Positions 40,961 through 48,867 of a DNA stretch of 52,672 bases are shown here, piece after piece. A program made the position numbers and the translations under genes. The stretch spans positions 1 through 52,672 of the forward strand of contig JAQCHP010000016.1 in the NCBI GenBank assembly GCA_027619595.1, read 5' to 3'. Under the pieces are notes generated by a model. It was not told where the DNA came from. It saw nothing but the letters and a program-made list of their open reading frames with translations, and did no database searches. Within the stretch, counting starts at the first letter, position 1, and each line of letters starts with the position of its first letter. Origin of the DNA: Planctomycetota bacterium. Its GTDB lineage: Bacteria > Planctomycetota > Planctomycetia > Pirellulales > Pirellulaceae.

Positions 40961-41815
40961 ATGAAAATCTCGCGTAACTTCCTGTTTGCCTTAGTTCTTG
41001 GCGCCGCGTTCGGACTGCCATATGTACTGACCGACAACGACCTGTTCCAATCGGCGCGCGGTATGTGGGATTCCTTGTGGAAACCCTCGGCGGCGGCGCA
41101 AACGGGACGACGGCAAGATACCTTGGTGACGAAGTCGGATCGCCCCGAGTTAGCGTCGCAGGGTAGCAACTCTGTCGAAAAAACCGTGAACCGCCTGCGT
41201 GAAATTGCCGCACGGACGGTACCACGCGATAATCCTCTGCTGGCGGAAATGGCCGGTCCACCGGTCAACCACCCCGCCGAACTATTTCGCTTCGATGTCC
41301 AACCGGAATGGGTTGGCACCCATTGGTCACGTGTCACAAACCTCCCGGTAACCGACGGATTGGAAGAATATCGAGTCCCGGTCACTACGGGGACGGCTCC
41401 TCATGACGTTGTCGGTTCCATGAGCTTTTGTTTCGACGAAACCCGCCAGGTGCAGCGAGTTTCTTTCACCGGAACAACGCACGAGCCAGGGACGCTGGTG
41501 GATGCACTGTCGCGTCACTATGGCCTGCAGCCGCAACCTTCTAATAATGGACGTCTGTATACTTCTTCAGGAGCGAAAGCGGCCGAAAACGCAATTTGGG
41601 TAAATCTTGCGAGTCGGGGCGGCGTGCAAAATGCCCTACCCGTGTATCGTGTCCAGGTAGAGCTCAATCGGCCCGGCCACAGATTGGGGCCGAGCGACTG
41701 GCTGAAAGAGTTGCTCCAACGAAATACCCCTACGCAACCCAATGCGTTAACTCCGCTTGAAGAAGCTAAAGAGTCTTCGCCGCGCCGTAGCTCGAAAGAT
41801 CGAGTATCGTCTTAA
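40961..41815 (+). CDS. Planctomycete-type membrane-anchored protein of unknown function
   Basis: 284 residues from ATG 40961. An N-terminal hydrophobic stretch (NFLFALVLGAAFGLPYVL) serves as signal or anchor. A conserved C-terminal domain begins near residue 104: ELFRFDVQPEWVGTHWSRVT, YRVPVTTGTAPHDVVGSMSF, QVQRVSFTGTTHEPG. I recall similar domains in planctomycete genomes but no function. The region between the methyltransferase stop and this ATG (40827-40960) is non-coding. Confidence 0.68.
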   Translation: MKISRNFLFALVLGAAFGLPYVLTDNDLFQSARGMWDSLWKPSAAAQTGRRQDTLVTKSDRPELASQGSNSVEKTVNRLREIAARTVPRDNPLLAEMAGPPVNHPAELFRFDVQPEWVGTHWSRVTNLPVTDGLEEYRVPVTTGTAPHDVVGSMSFCFDETRQVQRVSFTGTTHEPGTLVDALSRHYGLQPQPSNNGRLYTSSGAKAAENAIWVNLASRGGVQNALPVYRVQVELNRPGHRLGPSDWLKELLQRNTPTQPNALTPLEEAKESSPRRSSKDRVSS

Positions 41816-41922
41816 CGGTTGGGCAAGCCTAGAAGCCTAATTTTTTCGTTAAAGGTGTTCTCATTGAATTTCGCTCGCCGCGCCCGCTGGAGCGCGCCAT
41901 CCTGTGGTCATGGTTACGACAA

Positions 41923-42765
41923 GTGCCGGCGGGTAGCGGTATGGCTCCGGCAACCGATACGAACACTTCTGTTTCTCCAACGCTGGATGTGCCTACCGAC
42001 GTTCCTCCTACGTATTGGATGGTTGCTGTCGAGCGGGAAACGGTTCGCGGCTTCACGGCCGCCAGTATCCGACCCGGGCGGCTGGCGAGAGTTTGGCCGG
42101 CATGGGGTGCTGCAAACTTTTTGTCAGGCGACCGCCAACAGCTCTACGACCGATTGCATGCGGTCATTCGCCCGCTGGCTCATGTCGCATGTTTGACTTG
42201 GCCCCAGGGGCTCGTTGAATGCCCTGACGATGACTTCCGACGAAGTGGTTACTCGCGGATTACGCATATTGATTATCTGGCCGGACCCGTCGAGCACAAC
42301 CAATCCGACAGTCACTCGGAGTCGCTCGTGTTTAGGACGTTGGAACCGAACGACGACCGACTTGTGCGCGTCTATTCAGCCACTCTGATCGACTCACACG
42401 ATTGCCGCAATTGGCACGACCCGCGCAGCATTCAGGAGATACTGTTGGGCATGGGACCGAGTAGCGGTCAGTCGACGTATGCCATTGCCACGACGGCACA
42501 GGGCGTCGATGTGGGGTGCGTTGTCATGAGCCGCCATGGGCTACAGGATCAAGTAACCGTGGAATACCTGGGACTCATACCCTCCGCGCGCGGCGCCGGG
42601 ATCGGCAATGAACTCATCGCCTACGCGAGGCATACGGCACAAGCTTGGAATTGTCGAACGCTAGGGGTTTACGTGGACGTCGAAAACGAACCAGCTCAGC
42701 GACTCTACGGACGCAATCAGTTTTGTCCGGGAAGCCAATTTGCATTTTACGCCCGGATGCTCTGA
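41923..42765 (+). CDS. GNAT family N-acetyltransferase
   Basis: 280 residues from GTG 41923. The GNAT fold is best seen C-terminally: TVEYLGLIPSARGAGIGNEL has the RGxGxGxxL acetyl-CoA loop, then GVYVDVENEPAQRLYGRNQF. The N-terminal half resembles a degenerate second GNAT repeat (PPTYWMVAVERETVRGF). In the same frame sequence such as IEFRSPRPLERAILWSWL extends upstream to 41863 without ATG, GTG or TTG, so an ATT start at 41863 after AAAGGTG is possible. Substrate unknown. Confidence 0.8.
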   Translation: MPAGSGMAPATDTNTSVSPTLDVPTDVPPTYWMVAVERETVRGFTAASIRPGRLARVWPAWGAANFLSGDRQQLYDRLHAVIRPLAHVACLTWPQGLVECPDDDFRRSGYSRITHIDYLAGPVEHNQSDSHSESLVFRTLEPNDDRLVRVYSATLIDSHDCRNWHDPRSIQEILLGMGPSSGQSTYAIATTAQGVDVGCVVMSRHGLQDQVTVEYLGLIPSARGAGIGNELIAYARHTAQAWNCRTLGVYVDVENEPAQRLYGRNQFCPGSQFAFYARML

Positions 42766-42905
42766 AATCGGGGGGGATGGTTAGGTCGCGACACGCGTGC
42801 GTTCAGCAATACGTACCGTTTGCCACTTGCTAGTTCGCCCTAAGTACTTATGCGAATGAAGGTTGGGCGACTTCACCGGCGAACAGCGGCGACTCAATTC
42901 ACAAC

Positions 42906-42914
42906 TTATCCACG
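42906..42914 (+). promoter_or_regulatory. DnaA-box-like site
   Basis: TTATCCACG matches the consensus TTATCCACA at eight of nine positions. It lies about 290 bases upstream of dnaA, where autoregulation or origin function would be expected. Confidence 0.5.
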
Positions 42915-43017
42915 AACATATGGCAAGGGGCCGAGCGGAGCGAATGTCGCCCGCTCCGATTTTTCCGTGTTGTTTTGTGGTCTTCAACAAAAAATGTCAA
43001 GATTGTCTTAAGGCGGT

Positions 43018-43045
43018 TTGACATGCACGATAGCAGCCCTAAAAT
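43018..43045 (+). promoter_or_regulatory. Sigma70-type promoter of dnaA
   Basis: TTGACA at 43018-43023 and TAAAAT at 43040-43045 with a 16-base spacer. The leader to the GTG at 43202 would be about 150 bases. Confidence 0.6.
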
Positions 43046-43201
43046 CAGCCACAGACGTGAGGCAATTCGAACACGAGCTTGGCCCAATTTTTGGCCGTGA
43101 TCCGAACCATGCCACTTAGGTTGAATCTTCCGGGAAATCGCTCGGTTACGTTGTTACACTCTCTTCGTGCGCTTGCCGCTCGGGGTGCGCTCAGACATTA
43201 G

Positions 43202-44791
43202 GTGCAGGACGTGAATATCCACGATACGGACGTCGTGCCGGCAATCCGCGATTCGCTGATACGGGAGCTGGGCGCAGACCGATTTGACTTGTGGTTTGGC
43301 ACGCGTATTCGATTGTCTCCCATCGCGGGCGGCATTCGATTCGAAGCCCAAAATCGATTCAGCCTGGAGACAGTGCAAAAAAACTTTCGGGGGCATATTG
43401 ACCGTGTGGTGGCGCAGTTGTCACCTTCGATTACGGTAGAATACGCCGTACAACCGTGCCTGTCTGTGGCGAATCATCCGGCGGGGAATCACTCCGCGGC
43501 GAATCATGTTGATAATACGACTACGAAACATACGGCAAGTATTACGAATACCGAAAATCCAATGGGTTCTGTCAGCCGCGGGTGTAAACTGACACGCTCC
43601 GTCGAAGAAACGGCAGTGGTAGGACCTTTGACATCTGAGGCCAATACGTTACCGACCGGTAGGCAGATTCCGACGATCCAAGAGAATAGCGCAGAGCGTC
43701 CCGATTCCGCCCAGCGACCCGAACTTCCGAAAATGGAGGGATCGCATTCTTCGCGTCGTCGATTCGCTCGTCTAGAGACGTTGATACCAGGTCCGTGTAA
43801 TGAGCTGGCGATTACGTCGGCCAGAATGGCGCTGGAGGAACCAGGACGCGTCTCTCCGTTATTCTTGCACGGTCCACCCGGTTGTGGCAAATCACATCTA
43901 TTGGAGGCGTCATGGACTCGCTTTCGCCAAAGGTACCCTCGTCGGCGCGTTGTTTATCTGTCTGCCGAGCAGTTTACAACCTTTTTCTTAGCGGCCCTCC
44001 ATGGCAAAGGGCTACCGAGTTTTCGAAGTAAGTACCGTGAGGTGGACCTCTTGATCCTGGACGATGTCCAGTTCTTCTGCGGTAAACATGCCACGATTGT
44101 TGAAGTTGTGAATACCTTGGATAGCGCGGCTCGGCAGGGACGACAGGTATTATTGGCCGGGGATCGCCCCGCAGCGCAAATGACGGAGTTAGGGCAAGAT
44201 TTCTGTACGCGCATCGTCGGCGGACTCTCCTGCCGCATGGACCCGCTCAACCTAGAAGTTCGCAGGAATTTGGTACAGCAAGGCGCGCTCGAACGACAGT
44301 TAGCGCTGCCGGACGACGTTCTATCCCTAGTAGCAGAACAGATTGAGGGAGACGGACGTCAAATTCGCGGGATCCTCAACGTGCTATGGACACATCAACA
44401 GACCCATCGTACGCCGATCACGACTGCCACGACACAAAAGATTTTGGATGAAATCTACGGAGATCATATTCGCCTTGTTCAGTTGGGAGAAATTGAACGG
44501 ATTGTTTGTGAAGTCTTTGGACTCGATCGCAAATCGCTACAGTCGGCAGGACGCACCCAACAATTGGCTCAACCGCGGATGCTCGCCATGTGGCTAGCCC
44601 GCCGATATACTCCGTCCGGTTTGACGGAAATCAGTAAGCATTTCGGCCGAAGTAGCCACACAACCGTTATCTCTGCAGAAAAACGGGTCGCCGAATGGAT
44701 CGAAAATGGGGCTCAGATTCGACTGGGTGCCGAGTCCCATCGTATACGCGATGTGGTGCGCCGAATTGAAAGGCGTTTAAGGGCTGGTTAG
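43202..44791 (+). CDS. dnaA: Chromosomal replication initiator DnaA, divergent
   Basis: 529 residues from GTG 43202. AAA+ ATPase opening the replication origin. Domain I (about 8-75) reads IRDSLIRELGADRFDLWFGT and FSLETVQKNFRGHID. Domain II is long (about 95-190) and low in conservation. Domain III has Walker A GPPGCGKSHLLEA, Walker B LLILDDVQFF and LQRGALERQL-type sensor regions. Domain IV ends in SGLTEISKHFGRSSHTTVIS, where the usual signature has GG-DHTTV, so DNA contacts may differ. Overall a planctomycete-type DnaA; the shortened start GTG 43211 is possible. Confidence 0.88.
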   Translation: MQDVNIHDTDVVPAIRDSLIRELGADRFDLWFGTRIRLSPIAGGIRFEAQNRFSLETVQKNFRGHIDRVVAQLSPSITVEYAVQPCLSVANHPAGNHSAANHVDNTTTKHTASITNTENPMGSVSRGCKLTRSVEETAVVGPLTSEANTLPTGRQIPTIQENSAERPDSAQRPELPKMEGSHSSRRRFARLETLIPGPCNELAITSARMALEEPGRVSPLFLHGPPGCGKSHLLEASWTRFRQRYPRRRVVYLSAEQFTTFFLAALHGKGLPSFRSKYREVDLLILDDVQFFCGKHATIVEVVNTLDSAARQGRQVLLAGDRPAAQMTELGQDFCTRIVGGLSCRMDPLNLEVRRNLVQQGALERQLALPDDVLSLVAEQIEGDGRQIRGILNVLWTHQQTHRTPITTATTQKILDEIYGDHIRLVQLGEIERIVCEVFGLDRKSLQSAGRTQQLAQPRMLAMWLARRYTPSGLTEISKHFGRSSHTTVISAEKRVAEWIENGAQIRLGAESHRIRDVVRRIERRLRAG

Positions 44792-44816
44792 GTCGATAAT
44801 TGGCCAAGTTTGTACA

Positions 44817-46070
44817 CTATCGGTTACGTCCACTCGATTCTCGTTGATTCCGCGATCCCCCCAACGCTCGCACTAGACCCCAAAGGCTAAACGAAGCGTT
44901 GTTGGCCGGATGGGCGTCATCATCGGAATTGGAATCTGTTGCGTTGACCGATTCGCTCTCGGTCGAATTATCGTGGTCCGACACTTCCAGACCACTTTCC
45001 GTCACCGCAAGTGCAGCCTCATCGCCCGCTTCGGAGACCTCCTGCAGATCGCCAAAATCAAATTCGAGCCAGTCCGTTGAGTCAGAAGCATCGGGTGTCC
45101 CGTCATGGTCTGTTGACCAAGTGACCCCTTCGTTCGATGACGCGTCGGGGCGGCCCCAATCGTCCTGAATCAAGTTAGATACTGCGTCAAGATCTCGATC
45201 AATTTCAGCTGTGGAACGAATGCCGAGCGTATCCTCCGATCCACCGTCGGAAGATAAGTCCTGCGGCTCTAGCATTCTCAAGAGGTCCTGTTCCGAAAAT
45301 TGGCCATCGGCGAATTGGAAATTCTCGACATTGATTACGCGGTCCTGGCCATCGATCCCTCGCAGGTCAGTGAGAGTAAACGACCCGTCCGCATTCACCT
45401 CAATCGAATAATCCGACAATTTTCCCGTGAGCAACACGGAATCCGTGCCAGCCCCACCATCTACGAAATCATTGCCAGCGCCGCCTACCAGGACATCGTT
45501 GCCTTCACCGCCGCTCAAGCGATCATCACCGGCACCGCCATCAAGACGATCATTCCCCGCGCCGCCCGACAAGACATCGTTGCCTTCACCGCCACTCAAG
45601 CGATCATCACCGACGCCACCATCAAGACGATCATTCCCAGCGCCGCCCGACAGGACATCGTTGCCTTCACCGCCGGAGAGGACGTCGTCGCCGTCGCCAC
45701 CGCTCAAGTAGTCATCACCGGCAGCGCCATCAAGACGATCATTGCCTTCGCCGCCGAAAATTTGGTCGTTACCTTTACTACCGAATAGGTCGTCGTCGTG
45801 AGACTTCCCTTCGAGGTGTTCGCCAACCATCCAGTCGTCGTTTCCGTGTTGAGCCGCCTGGCCTAGCACCCCTTGATTGGCTTCCTTGAGTGCCACCGAA
45901 CTGTCGCCATCGTGATGCGATTCTTCTGATTGTGCTTCCTGGGATTCCGGTGTTTCCGCAGATACCCAAGTTGCCGACATCAAGACGCGACGTTCCAAAG
46001 CTGTCGATTTGAAATCGGGCTTCAGCGTTCGTACGGGCGTTGAGGGCTGCTTTTTCTTGTCTTTGCTCAC
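44817..46070 (-). CDS. RTX-type calcium-binding repeat protein with LEPR-like N-terminus
   Basis: 417 residues from GTG 46070. The N-terminus TALERRVLMSATW corresponds to the planctomycete LEPR signal, usually on exported surface proteins. About twelve GGxGxDxLx nonapeptides (residues 97-212) form a calcium-bound beta roll, e.g. GGEGNDVLSGGAGNDRLDGG. A small domain follows (LSDYSIEVNADGSFTLTDL, NVENFQFADG), then an acidic Ser/Asp tail. It has no hemolysin domain, so adhesin or matrix roles fit better. Convergent with dnaA and next to an HlyD gene, so it may be cargo of the neighbouring secretion genes. Confidence 0.85.
   Translation of the reverse strand: MSKDKKKQPSTPVRTLKPDFKSTALERRVLMSATWVSAETPESQEAQSEESHHDGDSSVALKEANQGVLGQAAQHGNDDWMVGEHLEGKSHDDDLFGSKGNDQIFGGEGNDRLDGAAGDDYLSGGDGDDVLSGGEGNDVLSGGAGNDRLDGGVGDDRLSGGEGNDVLSGGAGNDRLDGGAGDDRLSGGEGNDVLVGGAGNDFVDGGAGTDSVLLTGKLSDYSIEVNADGSFTLTDLRGIDGQDRVINVENFQFADGQFSEQDLLRMLEPQDLSSDGGSEDTLGIRSTAEIDRDLDAVSNLIQDDWGRPDASSNEGVTWSTDHDGTPDASDSTDWLEFDFGDLQEVSEAGDEAALAVTESGLEVSDHDNSTESESVNATDSNSDDDAHPANNASFSLWGLVRALGGSRNQRESSGRNR
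45501..45662 (+). repeat. 81-bp tandem repeat encoding RTX motifs
   Basis: Two nearly identical 81-bp units (45501-45581, 45582-45662) start with GCCTTCACCGCC; a diverged third begins at 45663. Each encodes three nonapeptides of the beta roll on the minus strand. Recent duplication is the simplest reading. Confidence 0.75.
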
Positions 46071-46118
46071 GGTGTACTCTCGCGGGAATGGGAATTGATC
46101 GTGTTGGATTGAAAAGCG

Positions 46119-46994
46119 TTAACGTGATGAAATCAACGCACCGTCATGGCTGTCTTGGGATTTTTCTGTGCACCATCGAACTTGAAACCCCGATGGAAGA
46201 AGCTGGTTCTCGTTGGGAATTGAAACGACGCAACGAAAGGCTGACGTTGCCGCATCGATCATCGGCTCCACATATTCAAGCTGTCCCATGATTTGACGGC
46301 TCACCGGCGCACTGGCCTCCAAACGCATTTCCATGCCGGGCCGAAGTTCGCCGAAGAATTTGGCAGGCACGAAGAGGTCTGCCCTCAATTTCTTGAGGTT
46401 CGCGAGGGTCACTATAGCTTTTGACCGGCTCGCATTTTCACCGACACGCACTTGAATTCTCACGATAGACCCGTCAAACGGCGCCCGGACGCAATACTCG
46501 TCGAGCTTGGCCTGCTCGTGCTGCAATACAGCTTTCGCGTGGTCTAGGCGTTCTGCCGCCTGCCGAACGAGGGCATCGCTTTCTGCGACGCGATTACGTG
46601 CGTCTTCCAGCTCGCTGGCAGAAGCGGCATTTTTCAGGTGGGCCGACTCGACTCGCGCCAGTTGCCTCTTCGCACTCGAACTTTGAATTTCAGCCAATTC
46701 GAGATTGGTTACCGCTGCAGCCTGCGCCGCCGCGATAGCCACAGCCGCGACGGAAACTTTGCTATCAAGCGACGCTAACGGCTGGCCTTGGACTACTAGG
46801 TTACCCTCCTGGACATGAACCTCGGTAACCAAGCCGTCCACCTGCGAACTGATTTCCGCAAACTGCCACGGAAGAGTACTCGCCGGAAGCATGTCGACCA
46901 CGCGCTCGTCAGGTAGCAATGGTAGCGGTTCTGACGATTGACCTACTTGTGCAATCGCAAAAACAAGAATGAACCGGTACGGAAACTTCACCAT
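46119..46994 (-). CDS. HlyD-family periplasmic adaptor protein
   Basis: 291 residues from ATG 46994, with GGAGAAG just upstream; longer starts exist. A signal peptide (YRFILVFAIAQVGQSSEP) precedes the adaptor fold: AEISSQVDGLVTEVHVQEGN (lipoyl half), QGQPLASLDSKV, an alpha hairpin (about 85-160), then CVRAPFDGSIVRIQVRVGEN. The beta-barrel part is ADLFVPAKFFGELRPGMEM. Such proteins link an inner-membrane transporter to an outer-membrane channel. Upstream of the RTX gene on the same strand and divergent from the NodT gene. Confidence 0.88.
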   Translation of the reverse strand: MVKFPYRFILVFAIAQVGQSSEPLPLLPDERVVDMLPASTLPWQFAEISSQVDGLVTEVHVQEGNLVVQGQPLASLDSKVSVAAVAIAAAQAAAVTNLELAEIQSSSAKRQLARVESAHLKNAASASELEDARNRVAESDALVRQAAERLDHAKAVLQHEQAKLDEYCVRAPFDGSIVRIQVRVGENASRSKAIVTLANLKKLRADLFVPAKFFGELRPGMEMRLEASAPVSRQIMGQLEYVEPMIDAATSAFRCVVSIPNENQLLPSGFQVRWCTEKSQDSHDGALISSR

Positions 46995-47263
46995 TCTTCT
47001 CCACAATCGCATTATTTGCCTCGATGCTCCGTCATGCGCAACAGATAACTGACCTGTGCGATTCAGCTCGTAGCGCAGCCCCACCATAACCCTACGTTAT
47101 TTTTTTTCAAAGAAGTCGACTCGGTTCGACGTGTATCGCCTGTAGCAAAAGTACCACGAATGTTTAATGCTCTGCCGGCTACCGTTTACGACAACTACGA
47201 TGGAACAACCGTCGATGAAACGGGGAAGTGACGGTCGCAGGGATAGCGACCCGACGATATAGG

Positions 47264-47278
47264 TCCATAGCCTATGGA
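47264..47278. promoter_or_regulatory. Palindrome at the NodT gene start, possible operator
   Basis: TCCATAG-C-CTATGGA is a perfect 15-bp palindrome ending on the first base of the ATG at 47278, in the divergent region between the HlyD and NodT genes. Binding here would block translation or transcription of the channel gene; no regulator gene is next to it. Confidence 0.35.
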
Positions 47279-48867
47279 TGGGATCCATGGACGGATTGGG
47301 GCACGCACCCGAACGACACGCTCTGCCAGCATGGCCGCGGTATTGGATCCTTATTGTCCTTACCTGCCATCTACTGTCCGGATGCGTTGTGGGACCCGAC
47401 TTTCAACGCCCCTTGCCACCAACGCTCGCCCGTCACTTCCAGGCCGCAGGAAGTGAAGAACTAGCACCTCCCAACCCATGCGAGTGCTGGTGGGACTCTT
47501 TCCACGACCCAATTTTGTCCTCACTTATAACGGACGCCCGACAAGCGAACCTCGATCTACGGCAAGCTTATCTGCGAGTACGAGAAGCACGTGCTCGCTT
47601 GGGTGTGGTGCGTGGAGATTGGTTCCCGCAAATGTCCGGCACCTCGTCCTATTCCTATCGAGACATAAGTGGTAAGTCATCGCAGTTCGGCAACAGTTTA
47701 CAGTCGACCCCTCCGTTTGATTTCTACTCCATGGGATTCGACACTTCCTGGGAAATCGACCTGTTTGGTAAGATAGCACGAACCGTTGAGTCGGCCCGCG
47801 CCGACGCCGACGCAGAGGCCGAGTTTGCCAAGTACTTCCAGGTTTCCCTGGTGGCCGACTTGGCAGCCACCTACGTGCAACTCCGCGTAGCCGAAACGAG
47901 ACTCAACGTCGTCCAACAAAATCTAATGCTTCAAGGGCAAACCCTCGAAAAGGTCCAGCATCGGCACGCAGCTGGACTGCTCAACCCGCTCGACGAAGCA
48001 CTGGCCGACGCGCATGTCCGTAGAACCGCTTCACGTCTGCCAGAACTAGAGCAAGACATTCAACGAAATCGCAATCGCCTGGCAGTATTAACTGGAGTTG
48101 CTCCCAGTGAGGAATTTGACTTGCGACTCGGATCGATCGAGCTACCTCAATTCGAGCAAACCATGATGGTCGGCGTCCCGGCCGATCTCGTGCGTCGTCG
48201 GCCCGATGTTCGACAGGCGGAACTGCAGGTTGCTTCTGCGAATGCGCTCGTCGGTGTCGCCATCGCAGATCGGCTCCCTCAAATTACTATACGTGGGAGC
48301 ATTGACGTCGAAGCCCGTTCGGTCAGCGACCTTTTCACATCCGCGGCTCTGGCACACGCTGTCGGACCGTCGTTCCGTTGGAACGTGCTCAACTTCGGCA
48401 AACTGCGCAATAACGTCGAGGTTCGCCGTATCCAGTTCGAAGGGTCGTTGGCTCGTTATCAACAGTCCGTCTTGCGGTCAATCGAGGAAGTGGAAAACTC
48501 CCTCGTGGGCTATCACCGGCAGACCGAACGCTCCCAAGCGATGACCGCGGTAGTGCAAGCCACGCAAGAGGCAGCAAAATTGAGCCAAACTCGTTGGGAG
48601 GAGGGCCTCGTCGACTTCATCACCGTAGTGGTAACACAACGCGAATTACTCAATGTAGAAGAAGAACTTGTGCTGAGTAACGGCCAGGTCTTGTTAAATG
48701 TCATTCAGACGTATAAAGCACTCGGAGGTGGTTGGGACTGCCCGCTTTACCGCATTCCGACAGTCGAATCAACTATTGAGCCAACACCAACCGATTCCCA
48801 AATTGGCGCAGACGACGATAGACAACTGCCCCCAGAGCCTCTGGAGGTGCCTCCAAGCGAACGATAG
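47278..48867 (+). CDS. NodT/TolC-type outer-membrane efflux lipoprotein
   Basis: 529 residues from ATG 47278; no Shine-Dalgarno is evident. The lipobox is HLLSGCVVGPDFQRP, with Cys near residue 38, followed by the first TolC helix pair: ANLDLRQAYLRVREARARLG, WEIDLFGKIARTVESARADA and RLNVVQQNLMLQGQTLEKVQ. The second repeat begins VGVPADLVRRRPDVRQAELQ, a classical NodT motif, then FRWNVLNFGKLRNNVEVRR and RWEEGLVDFITVV. Trimers form the outer channel. The last 95 bases overlap the end of the opposite M50 gene. Confidence 0.9.
   Translation: MGSMDGLGHAPERHALPAWPRYWILIVLTCHLLSGCVVGPDFQRPLPPTLARHFQAAGSEELAPPNPCECWWDSFHDPILSSLITDARQANLDLRQAYLRVREARARLGVVRGDWFPQMSGTSSYSYRDISGKSSQFGNSLQSTPPFDFYSMGFDTSWEIDLFGKIARTVESARADADAEAEFAKYFQVSLVADLAATYVQLRVAETRLNVVQQNLMLQGQTLEKVQHRHAAGLLNPLDEALADAHVRRTASRLPELEQDIQRNRNRLAVLTGVAPSEEFDLRLGSIELPQFEQTMMVGVPADLVRRRPDVRQAELQVASANALVGVAIADRLPQITIRGSIDVEARSVSDLFTSAALAHAVGPSFRWNVLNFGKLRNNVEVRRIQFEGSLARYQQSVLRSIEEVENSLVGYHRQTERSQAMTAVVQATQEAAKLSQTRWEEGLVDFITVVVTQRELLNVEEELVLSNGQVLLNVIQTYKALGGGWDCPLYRIPTVESTIEPTPTDSQIGADDDRQLPPEPLEVPPSER

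Larger units (their letters stand above)
42766..43201. other. dnaA upstream region, possible replication-origin-linked sequence
   Basis: A 436-bp gene-free stretch. It holds a DnaA-box-like TTATCCACG at 42906-42914, A/T-rich runs near 42985-43010 and the promoter at 43018-43045. One box is not enough to call an origin. Nothing else is recognised. Confidence 0.4.

Noticed and set aside
45480-45760. Regular direct repeats that could suggest a CRISPR array
   Set aside because: The 27/81-bp period is in frame with RTX nonapeptides and has no unique spacers.
45300-45788. An open frame opposite the RTX gene with regular Ala/Ile/Thr repeats
   Set aside because: It is the antisense shadow of the GGxGxDxLx repeats.
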